A stretch of DNA of 27,422 nt from a virus: positions 1 to 27,422 of IMG/VR virus record IMGVR_UViG_3300034106_004115; one strand, 5' to 3'. The stretch's first letter is position 1, and each line of letters begins with the position of its first letter. This document shows positions 6,513 through 13,422 of the stretch, piece after piece. A program made the translations under genes and the position numbers. The notes under the pieces are model-generated. The model was not told where the DNA came from. It worked only from the letters and a program-made list of their open reading frames with translations, and did no database searches.

Positions 6513-7397
6513 ATGCCATATTTTGTCAATTTTCCAAAAATATTATATTCGACATCTCTTGGAGTTGCAAATCCAAAGGCTGTTACTAATATTATTGCAA
6601 AAGTTAATTTTCTTTCGGAAACTATTAATAATACGAGTATTTTTTATAATTATTCTGTAAAAGATGGTGAACGACCAGAAGATATTGCAAATAAGATTTA
6701 TAAAGATCCTCAAAAACATTGGATTATTCTTTTATCGAACAATATAACTGATCCTCAGTACGATTGGGTTTTGGGCTCCCGTCAATTAGACGATTATATT
6801 TCTAAGAAGTACAGTTCAGTAACCCTTTCGCTCAATCCATCCGAAACATATAATGTGAGTTATACAGTTGGTGAAACAGTTTATCAGGGAAGTTCTCTCG
6901 ATAAAGCCGATTGTACCGCAACAGTTGTTGCTTATAATGGAACTGCAAAAACTCTTACGATCAAATTCCCAAATCAAGTGTTTGCAAATGCTGCGAATGT
7001 GACTGGTGTTTCATCAAACGTTACACACAAAGTCGTTGGCATCACATACAACAATGATGGATTTAATTGGGCAAGCAACACGACAAATTATTATCAAGTA
7101 ACAGAAATATCATATAATAACTCAGATTCTGTAAAAACGACAACGAAATATAAAGTCACAACAAGTGATTATAACTGGAACACGAATACAGTTATCGCAA
7201 GAAACACAAATACATCATACTCAAATAGTTATACGTTAGTTGATGGAACAACACTTACAATCGAGACAACAGTTGCTCCAGTTTCTTACTATGATCATGA
7301 AATCACTCAAAATGAAGAGAAGCGAAACATAATTATTATAAAACCAAATTTTGTTCCTACGATTGAGAATGAATTAAAGAAATTGATGAGATCATAA
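6513..7397 (+). CDS. gp53: gp53 baseplate wedge protein with inserted beta module
   Basis: The N-terminal 95 residues are typical gp53 (MPYFVNFPKILYS, SIFYNYSVKDGERPEDIA, KIYKDPQKHWIILLSNN). The pattern DGERPEDIAxKIYxxPxxHWIIL resembles the LysM-like region. T4 gp53 has 196 aa; this one has 294. The extra length includes a beta-rich insert at about 119-177 (GETVYQGSSL, TATVVAYNGTAKTLTI) that resembles pieces of the gp7-like and gp8 proteins here. A Thr/Asn/Tyr-rich stretch follows to about 255. The end is family-like (KRNIIIIKPNFVPTIENEL). In T4 gp53 clamps wedges around the hub. It starts 3 nt after gp48 with no strong Shine-Dalgarno, so translation may be coupled. Confidence 0.85.
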   Translation: MPYFVNFPKILYSTSLGVANPKAVTNIIAKVNFLSETINNTSIFYNYSVKDGERPEDIANKIYKDPQKHWIILLSNNITDPQYDWVLGSRQLDDYISKKYSSVTLSLNPSETYNVSYTVGETVYQGSSLDKADCTATVVAYNGTAKTLTIKFPNQVFANAANVTGVSSNVTHKVVGITYNNDGFNWASNTTNYYQVTEISYNNSDSVKTTTKYKVTTSDYNWNTNTVIARNTNTSYSNSYTLVDGTTLTIETTVAPVSYYDHEITQNEEKRNIIIIKPNFVPTIENELKKLMRS

Positions 7398-7398
7398 T

Positions 7399-8691
7399 AT
7401 GGCTACAAATGTTGAAACAACAATTTTTGATATTGTTTCGATCTCTATTGTCAGCCCAGCAATCGGCACAGTAGAACTCAAAGACATTAAGTTTCTTGTT
7501 GAAGATTTCAGTATCTACGAAAGCATTTATAATACAACAATATCTGGGCATCTACTTGTAAAAGATGCTACAAATCAATTGTCTAGATTGTGTTTGTCTG
7601 GAACAGAATTTTTATACATCAATTTTATTAAAACAGAAACATCAATCCCTTACGAAAAAACGTTTAGAATTTATAAAATTTCTGATGTTACTTTAAAGAA
7701 CAATCTTTCTACAATCACTTATAGAATCGATTTCTGTTCCGAGGAGTTCTTGCTCGATCATCAAATTCGAATCTCAAAATCGTACAAAGGATTTTACAAT
7801 TCTGATGTGGCGGCAGACATACTTGGAAATTATTTGGGTGTGAGCCCAGAAAGAATTACTATTGAAAAGACGCTAGTTCCTCATGATGATTTTATCGTTC
7901 CGAATATGAAACCATTTGAAGCGATGAATATGCTTTGTGCATTCTCGTTTAACAACAATATCACATCTGCATTTTTGTGTTATGAATCTTTATCGGGATT
8001 TAAATTTGTAAGTTTAGAAACGTTATTCAATCAAAATGATGCTCGAACCATTTATTTGCGTCCACAAAATGTGGTAGGTGAGGAAGAATCTTTAGCTGCG
8101 GGAAATTATATAAGCGATTTTAATATCTCACAATTGTTTAATGTTCTTCAAACACTATCAACAGGCGGATATTCATCTTCAATGATCAAGATGGATTTAC
8201 TGCAGCAAAAATATGAAGTTACTCCTTCAGATCCAGTTATTACAACTCCAATTCCATTGTTAAATCAATTTTTGCCAATGAATGATGCAAAAAATCGATT
8301 TAATAGTACGCTCATTGATGGTTCTGCATATCAAAGATACTTTTTAAATATTAAGGGTGGATTAATTGATAAAATTCTTTTGCAAAGAGCGCATCAATTG
8401 TCTTTATTGAATCACTATAAAATGCATGTAACAATTGCTGGTGATACTTCATATGAAGCAGGTCAAGTTATAAACGTCGATTTTCCATTTCTTCAACCAA
8501 TCAATGAAGTTGAAGAAACGCAAGTTGATCCATACAAAGCAGGAAGATTTCTTGTAACGGCAGTAAGACATCGAATAGTTAACAATAAATATATCTGCTA
8601 TCTTGAATTATGTAAAGATTCTGTATTGCAACCATTCCCATCTGCTGTTGCTGATGATTCTCAATTATTAACATCTGCTAAAACATCATGA
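7399..8691 (+). CDS. gp27: gp27 baseplate hub protein
   Basis: The protein has 430 aa (T4 gp27: 391). It opens ETTIFDIVSISIVSPA and LKDIKFLVEDFSIYESIY, then GHLLVKDATNQLSRL and RIYKISDV, the beta-rich first tube-like domain of gp27-type hub proteins. SKSYKGFYNSDVAADIL and VPNMKPFEAMNMLC are typical of the second domain (the KPFEAxNxLC helix). The end has YEAGQVINVDFP and AGRFLVTAVRHRI, common to hub proteins with the gpD/VgrG fold. In T4 a gp27 trimer joins the tail tube to the gp5 spike. The downstream gp5 gene overlaps it by 4 nt (ATGA), consistent with coupled synthesis of the two partners. Identification is by motif order and neighbour. Confidence 0.8.
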   Translation: MATNVETTIFDIVSISIVSPAIGTVELKDIKFLVEDFSIYESIYNTTISGHLLVKDATNQLSRLCLSGTEFLYINFIKTETSIPYEKTFRIYKISDVTLKNNLSTITYRIDFCSEEFLLDHQIRISKSYKGFYNSDVAADILGNYLGVSPERITIEKTLVPHDDFIVPNMKPFEAMNMLCAFSFNNNITSAFLCYESLSGFKFVSLETLFNQNDARTIYLRPQNVVGEEESLAAGNYISDFNISQLFNVLQTLSTGGYSSSMIKMDLLQQKYEVTPSDPVITTPIPLLNQFLPMNDAKNRFNSTLIDGSAYQRYFLNIKGGLIDKILLQRAHQLSLLNHYKMHVTIAGDTSYEAGQVINVDFPFLQPINEVEETQVDPYKAGRFLVTAVRHRIVNNKYICYLELCKDSVLQPFPSAVADDSQLLTSAKTS

Positions 8692-10913
8692 GTAAATTTC
8701 GTAAAGATTTTATTGGTTTAGATGGATTTCAATGGTGGTTTGGCGTTGTAGAAAACCGCAATGATCCATTACTACTTGGTCGCTGTCAAGTAAGAATATT
8801 TGGCACTCATAGTGCCAATTTAACTGATATTCCATCTGCAGATCTTCCATGGGCTCTTCCAGTTCATGCGGTCAACAATCAAACATTCTCAACGCCAAAA
8901 GAAGGCGATTATGTTTTCGGTTTCTTTATTGATGGATCTTATGCGCAACAGCCAGTAATGATGGGAATCGTTCCTGGCATTCCGCAAGAAATGACAGATC
9001 CGAATCAAGGTTTTGCTGATCTTAGATCTCCAGCAGAGATTGCTGCATCTCCAAAAAGACCACTTGGTGTGGCTTATGAACAAGATGGCACTGGAGCCAC
9101 AATTGAGGAAGTTACGGATGAAGAGCAATTAGCGGCTCTAAGAAACCCATCTGCGCTTCAAATTGGATTCCCAACAAACAGTCCACTTGTTCGCAATGAA
9201 CAAGTAGATGATACAGTTCTTCTTTCGAAAAAGAATGGAAATGTCACTGTTCCAATTTCTGAGACAGATACTTGGAAAGAACCTGATCCTGCTTATGATG
9301 CAGAATATCCATTTAATAAAGTTTGGGAAACTGAATCTGGTCACGTGATGGAGTTCGATGATACTCCTGGTTCTGAGCGTGTACATATTGCTCACCGCTC
9401 TGGAACTTTTCAAGAAATCTATCCTTCTGGAACTAAAGTCGAAAAGATTGTAAAGAATAATTATAAGATCATTTTCTCTGACGATCACGTTTATATTAAA
9501 GGTCGTGTAAATCTCACAGTTGAATCGAATGTAAACATGAAGGTCTTTGGGCATGTTAATCTTGAAGCCCACAATGACGTGAATGCAAATATTGCTGGTA
9601 GTGTAAACTACACAGTTGGCGGCGACTTTAATGTGAAGGCTGATAATATTAATTTAGAAGCAGGCAACTATATTAATCAACTTGCGAATAAAGGTGTGTA
9701 TATCACTGGCAATGGTGATGATGAAGACGGTGGTGTATTCTTGGTTGGCGAGGGCGCAGTTGCATTGCAAGGTGGCGAAGTCTCAATTCTCTCTGAGGTT
9801 GGAACTACCCTGACTGCTGGTATTGACATTTCTGTGACTGCTGGTGGTTTCGTAGCAGTTCGGGGTGGTGGTGCAGTAAGTATTCAAGCAGGTGCTCAAT
9901 TTAATGTTCTGGCTGCTGGAACCGCTGCAATGACAGCAGCGACCGTAGGATTGAACGGAGCAGTTGTTTCACTTACATCCGCTGGACTACTCAATTTACA
10001 GGGAACTGTTGTGGGTATTGGTGCTAAACTCGTTGCTCCGTTGCAAACTATGTCTCCATTCCCACCATCGCCAGTCACTGGTGTTCCAGTTCCTGGAGTT
10101 CCTGCAGGTCCTGCGATACCTGCATCTCCAACTGGACTTGGTGATCCGCTCGAAGTATTGGAATATAATGACCCTCCAGTATTCTTCGAAAAGAGTCCGA
10201 GCGTTCGAATTCCTGTTGATCGTGCAGAGGAAATTAACAATCAAGTCATCGAATATATCAAGAATCCAAATGCATTCTATAACGAAGATGCAGATCGCGG
10301 TGATGTAAAACCAAATTATATTGGAACTCCAGATACAAGTGGAGTCGGTGAAAGTTTATTAAATCCACTAAATCCTACACTCACAGATGGATCAGACCTC
10401 AAGTCTTGGCTCGATGAGCAACTCTCTAAAACCAATTCAGATGGATACTGGTTAGAAACAGGAATGGCTGGAGCCGATTCGAATCCAAACATCTTAGGAA
10501 TTTGGAAAGATCTTGGATTTGGAACAAAATCGCCATGGAATACAGACCAAACTTCATGGTGTATGGGTTTCGTGAACTATGGATTGAAACAAAATGGATA
10601 TCGATATGTGCAAACTGCTCGAGCCTTCGACGTTCGAGATCGATTAAGTGATTATAGAGTTACACAAATTCTTGATCCGAGACAGGCTCAGCCAGGAGAC
10701 ATCGCACTCTGGAGATATAGTCACGTCAGTTTCGTGTATTCGAATAACAATGGAGCACTCTCGTTTGTTGGTGGAAATCAGAAAAAGAGAAGTTCCTTCG
10801 GCACTCCGAAAATCAATCCATCTCAAGGCGACGTCAGTATATCTTGGCAAAATGGATACGTTTCTCCTGGAGACGGCACATTGATTGGTATTTTTAGACC
10901 GTCAAAAGTTTAA
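8688..10913 (+). CDS. gp5: gp5-like hub spike with C-terminal CHAP-type peptidase
   Basis: The protein has 741 aa (T4 gp5: 575). An OB-fold lies at about 10-98 (FQWWFGVVENRNDP, GRCQVRIFG, KEGDYVFGFF, QPVMMGIVPG). The spike begins near 205: FNKVWETESGHVMEFDDTPG and HRSGTFQEIYPSG are standard before the triple-stranded beta-helix, here about 255-450. A Pro-rich linker spans about 455-490. The end, about 560-741, has TSWCMGFVNYGL (C625), QPGDIALW, SHVSFV (H679) and VGGNQ (N697), the Cys/His/Asn set and PGDIA motif of CHAP/NlpC-P60-like (TIGR02594-type) peptidoglycan hydrolases. No T4-lysozyme-like domain is visible between the OB-fold and helix. The spike would pierce the outer membrane while the peptidase opens the wall. 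The catalytic role is inferred. Confidence 0.85.
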   Translation: MSKFRKDFIGLDGFQWWFGVVENRNDPLLLGRCQVRIFGTHSANLTDIPSADLPWALPVHAVNNQTFSTPKEGDYVFGFFIDGSYAQQPVMMGIVPGIPQEMTDPNQGFADLRSPAEIAASPKRPLGVAYEQDGTGATIEEVTDEEQLAALRNPSALQIGFPTNSPLVRNEQVDDTVLLSKKNGNVTVPISETDTWKEPDPAYDAEYPFNKVWETESGHVMEFDDTPGSERVHIAHRSGTFQEIYPSGTKVEKIVKNNYKIIFSDDHVYIKGRVNLTVESNVNMKVFGHVNLEAHNDVNANIAGSVNYTVGGDFNVKADNINLEAGNYINQLANKGVYITGNGDDEDGGVFLVGEGAVALQGGEVSILSEVGTTLTAGIDISVTAGGFVAVRGGGAVSIQAGAQFNVLAAGTAAMTAATVGLNGAVVSLTSAGLLNLQGTVVGIGAKLVAPLQTMSPFPPSPVTGVPVPGVPAGPAIPASPTGLGDPLEVLEYNDPPVFFEKSPSVRIPVDRAEEINNQVIEYIKNPNAFYNEDADRGDVKPNYIGTPDTSGVGESLLNPLNPTLTDGSDLKSWLDEQLSKTNSDGYWLETGMAGADSNPNILGIWKDLGFGTKSPWNTDQTSWCMGFVNYGLKQNGYRYVQTARAFDVRDRLSDYRVTQILDPRQAQPGDIALWRYSHVSFVYSNNNGALSFVGGNQKKRSSFGTPKINPSQGDVSISWQNGYVSPGDGTLIGIFRPSKV
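10365..10910 (+). other. CHAP/NlpC-P60-like domain of gp5
   Basis: Codons about 560-741. The catalytic Cys codon is at 10560-10562. Motif order Cys-(54)-His-(18)-Asn with QPGDIALW before the His matches TIGR02594-type cell-wall peptidases. It follows the Pro-rich linker and ends at the gp5 stop, so it is the terminal module. Confidence 0.75.
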
Positions 10914-10921
10914 TATAAATA
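10914..10921 (+). promoter_or_regulatory. T4-type late promoter box for the gp25-gp6-gp7 operon
   Basis: An exact TATAAATA begins right after the gp5 stop codon and 23 nt before the gp25 ATG. The leader (10922-10944) holds AAAGAGAAAC as a weak Shine-Dalgarno. Placement at one of the largest plus-strand gaps supports use as a late promoter for the wedge genes. Confidence 0.8.
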
Positions 10922-10944
10922 TAGAATCATAAAAAGAGAAACAA

Positions 10945-11337
10945 ATGTCGGCTGAAGAAAGAGCATTTTCAGATCTAGATCTAAATTTTACGAAACATCC
11001 CGTAACGAAAGATGTTGCTCGTAAAACAGGAACTAATGCGATTATTGCCTCTCTTAAAAATTTAGTTTATACGAACTTTTACGAAAGACCATTTAATCCA
11101 AAACTTGGTAGCAATATTCGCGCCATGCTTTTCGAACCATTAGACCCGATTACAGGATCGATTCTTCAAAAAGAATTGATGGTATTAATAAAAAATTACG
11201 AACCAAGAGTGACTGTTAGAGATATTCAGGTGGTTGCTGACTATGATAGAAATAGTTACGAAGTCACGCTTACATTCTTTACAACAAACTCTACCGCACC
11301 ACTCAGAACTACACTGTTTCTTAATAGGTTGAGATAA
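10945..11337 (+). CDS. gp25: gp25 baseplate wedge / sheath-initiation protein
   Basis: The protein has 130 aa (T4 gp25: 132). It is of GPW/gp25 type: FSDLDLNFTKHPVTKDVA, the helix ASLKNLVYTNFYERPFNP (the NLVxTxxxERPFxPxxGS motif), LGSNIRAMLFEPLDP, and the C-terminal strands VTVRDIQV and YEVTLTFF. In T4 it forms part of the inner wedge with gp6 and gp53 and starts sheath assembly; homologues occur in all contractile systems. It is first after a late promoter. Its stop overlaps the gp6 start (TAATG), so these partners are probably translationally coupled. Confidence 0.95.
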   Translation: MSAEERAFSDLDLNFTKHPVTKDVARKTGTNAIIASLKNLVYTNFYERPFNPKLGSNIRAMLFEPLDPITGSILQKELMVLIKNYEPRVTVRDIQVVADYDRNSYEVTLTFFTTNSTAPLRTTLFLNRLR

Positions 11338-13421
11338 TGGCTGCAAATTTAGAAAATAAATTAATTGTTTCAAATCCTGACTTTAATACAATTAAAGCCA
11401 ATCTAAAGGATTTTCTAAGATCTCAAACAACCTTTTCAGACTATGATTTTGAAGGTTCTGGTCTTTCGAATCTTATCGATCTATTAGCCTATAATACGCA
11501 TTATATGGCTTTCTATGCCAACATGATTGCCAATGAAGCATTCTTAGACACGGCATCACTTCGCGACGCAGTCGTTTCACACGCCAAGATGCTCGGTTAT
11601 ACACCAAGATCAGTTACAAGTTCAAAGGCAAACGTAAATCTTATATTCACTCAAGCGAACAACGCTGCTGTTGCAAACTTGACTTCATTAACAATTCCTA
11701 GATTCACAAGATTTTCTGGTGTTGCGATTAATGGAGTGAACTTCACATATGTGACTCTAAATGAGCAAACTATCACAAAATCAAACACTGCGTTTACTTT
11801 CTCAAATCTAGAAATTACTGAGGGTCGTCCAGTCAATATTGTTTTAACTTATAACGAGCAAAACAACCCTCAACAATTATTTGAAATTCCAGATGAAGAT
11901 ATTGATACATCAACGCTTGAGGTTATTGTTCAAAATTCATCTGTTGATCTAACACAAACGACTTATACGCTTGCAACAGATGCAACTGAAGTTTCTGCAA
12001 ACTCTGCAGTATATTACCTCGATGAAACACAAGGTGGAAAGTATCAAATTTATTTTGGTGATAATATTTTAGGTAGAAAACTATCAGATAGCAATTTAGT
12101 TATCATGAGTTATGTTAGAAGTAAAGGCGCAGCATCAAACAAAACAAATCAATTTACTCTTGTTGATGCTGTTGGCACTCTTACTAGCGGAACAGTTGTT
12201 GTAAATGATGTTGCGCAAGGTGGAACAGCTGCTGAATCTTTGAACAGCATCAAGTTTACAGCACCAAAAGTATTTGCAACTAGAAATCGCGCAGTCACAA
12301 AAACAGATTATATCTCGCTGATTCAAAGAGATTATCCATCACTTGAAGCCGTGAACGTTTGGGGCGGTGAAGAAAATGATCCACCTGTTTATGGAAAGGT
12401 TTTTGTTTCTGCAAAACCTGCTTCTGGTTATGAAATTACCACAACAGAAAAGCAATTCATTTTAAACAGTGTTGTTGCGCCTCTGAGTATTGTAACTGTA
12501 ACTCCAGAATTTGTTGATCCTGATTATAATTTCTTAAATTTGGCAGTCAAAGTCACATATGATCCAACTGCAACGACGAAAACACCTGGACAGATTGCAA
12601 GTTCAGTGAAAACTGCAGTTTATAACTTTGCAAATACAAATTTAGACAACTTCAACTCTTATTTTAAAGTCTCACGATTAACGCGAGAAGTTGATAATAT
12701 CGAAACTGCAATTCTAAGTAATGAAATTGACGTTACAATTGAAAAAAGATTAGAGCCAACATTGTCTGCATCACCAAAAAACTATGTTTTAAACTTCTAC
12801 ACACCATTAAAGAAGTCAACTAATGTGAATCGTATCAAATCAACGCCAGCATTTACTGCTTATGATAATGAAGATAATATTAGAGAAGTGTTTTTTGAAG
12901 AAGTGCCGCAATCTTCAACTGGAATCTCATCAGTATTGATCAAATCAGGTGGATCTGGGTTTACAGTTGCGCCAACAATTAGAATTACAGGTGACGGATT
13001 CGGTGCAAACGCTACTGCAGTCATCACAAATGGTAAAATCACTTCTGTAAATGTGACTAATGCTGGTAGCGAATACTCAACAGCTGCGGTTAAGGCATAT
13101 GACACTGACGGCGCAGAGTTAACAAGTGTTATTTTACAAGCAGTAATTCAAAATTCAGTTGGTAAATTGCGTACCTACTATTTTGACGACAATCAAATTA
13201 AAGTAATTTTGTCTGAAGATGCTGCAACAGTTGATTATTCAACTGGAACTATCACTTTGCAGAATTTTGCTCCATTGGATATTAAAAATTCACTGAAAGT
13301 TATCAAATTTTACGCAATGCCAGAGAATAATTTGTTCAGTTCAACAAGAAGTTCAATTATTACAGTTGATCAAGACGACTCGGCAGCAATCACCGTTGAA
13401 GTTATACCAGTAACGACCTAA
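11337..13421 (+). CDS. gp6: gp6 baseplate wedge protein (baseplate J-like)
   Basis: The protein has 694 aa (T4 gp6: 660). It starts with NLENKLIVSNPDFNTIKANLKDFLRSQ and FSDYDFEGSGLSNLIDLLAYNTHYMAFYANM, the conserved helical start of gp6/J-like proteins. The middle has YQIYFGDNILGRKLSD (YxIxFGDGxxG type) and AVTKTDYISLIQRDYPSLEAVNVWGGEEN, strong gp6 signatures. The C-terminal part carries a Gly-rich beta insert (about 533-592: SGGSGFTVAPTIRITGDGF, ITSVNVTNAGSEYS) like those in neighbouring proteins. In T4 gp6 dimers with gp25 and gp53 form the inner baseplate ring and change shape at contraction. It overlaps gp25 by 1 nt and is followed after 1 nt by the gp7-like gene. Confidence 0.9.
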   Translation: MAANLENKLIVSNPDFNTIKANLKDFLRSQTTFSDYDFEGSGLSNLIDLLAYNTHYMAFYANMIANEAFLDTASLRDAVVSHAKMLGYTPRSVTSSKANVNLIFTQANNAAVANLTSLTIPRFTRFSGVAINGVNFTYVTLNEQTITKSNTAFTFSNLEITEGRPVNIVLTYNEQNNPQQLFEIPDEDIDTSTLEVIVQNSSVDLTQTTYTLATDATEVSANSAVYYLDETQGGKYQIYFGDNILGRKLSDSNLVIMSYVRSKGAASNKTNQFTLVDAVGTLTSGTVVVNDVAQGGTAAESLNSIKFTAPKVFATRNRAVTKTDYISLIQRDYPSLEAVNVWGGEENDPPVYGKVFVSAKPASGYEITTTEKQFILNSVVAPLSIVTVTPEFVDPDYNFLNLAVKVTYDPTATTKTPGQIASSVKTAVYNFANTNLDNFNSYFKVSRLTREVDNIETAILSNEIDVTIEKRLEPTLSASPKNYVLNFYTPLKKSTNVNRIKSTPAFTAYDNEDNIREVFFEEVPQSSTGISSVLIKSGGSGFTVAPTIRITGDGFGANATAVITNGKITSVNVTNAGSEYSTAAVKAYDTDGAELTSVILQAVIQNSVGKLRTYYFDDNQIKVILSEDAATVDYSTGTITLQNFAPLDIKNSLKVIKFYAMPENNLFSSTRSSIITVDQDDSAAITVEVIPVTT
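12933..13112 (+). repeat. GxGY-type beta module in gp6
   Basis: Pattern: SGGSGF, P-T-I, GDGFGA-A-A, then a G-ITSV strand and NAGSEY. It resembles copies in the gp7-like, gp8 and 902-aa proteins. Similarity is at protein level; the DNA copies are diverged. Confidence 0.6.
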
Positions 13422-13422
13422 T

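Noticed and set aside
8584-8591. AATAAATA as a promoter for gp5
   Set aside because: Within gp27 coding sequence, one mismatch, about 96 nt from the gp5 ATG; such matches are expected by chance in AT-rich sequence.
8889-9572. Minus-strand ORFs inside gp5 (79 and 144 aa)
   Set aside because: Shadows of gp5 with no ribosome-binding site and no family resemblance.
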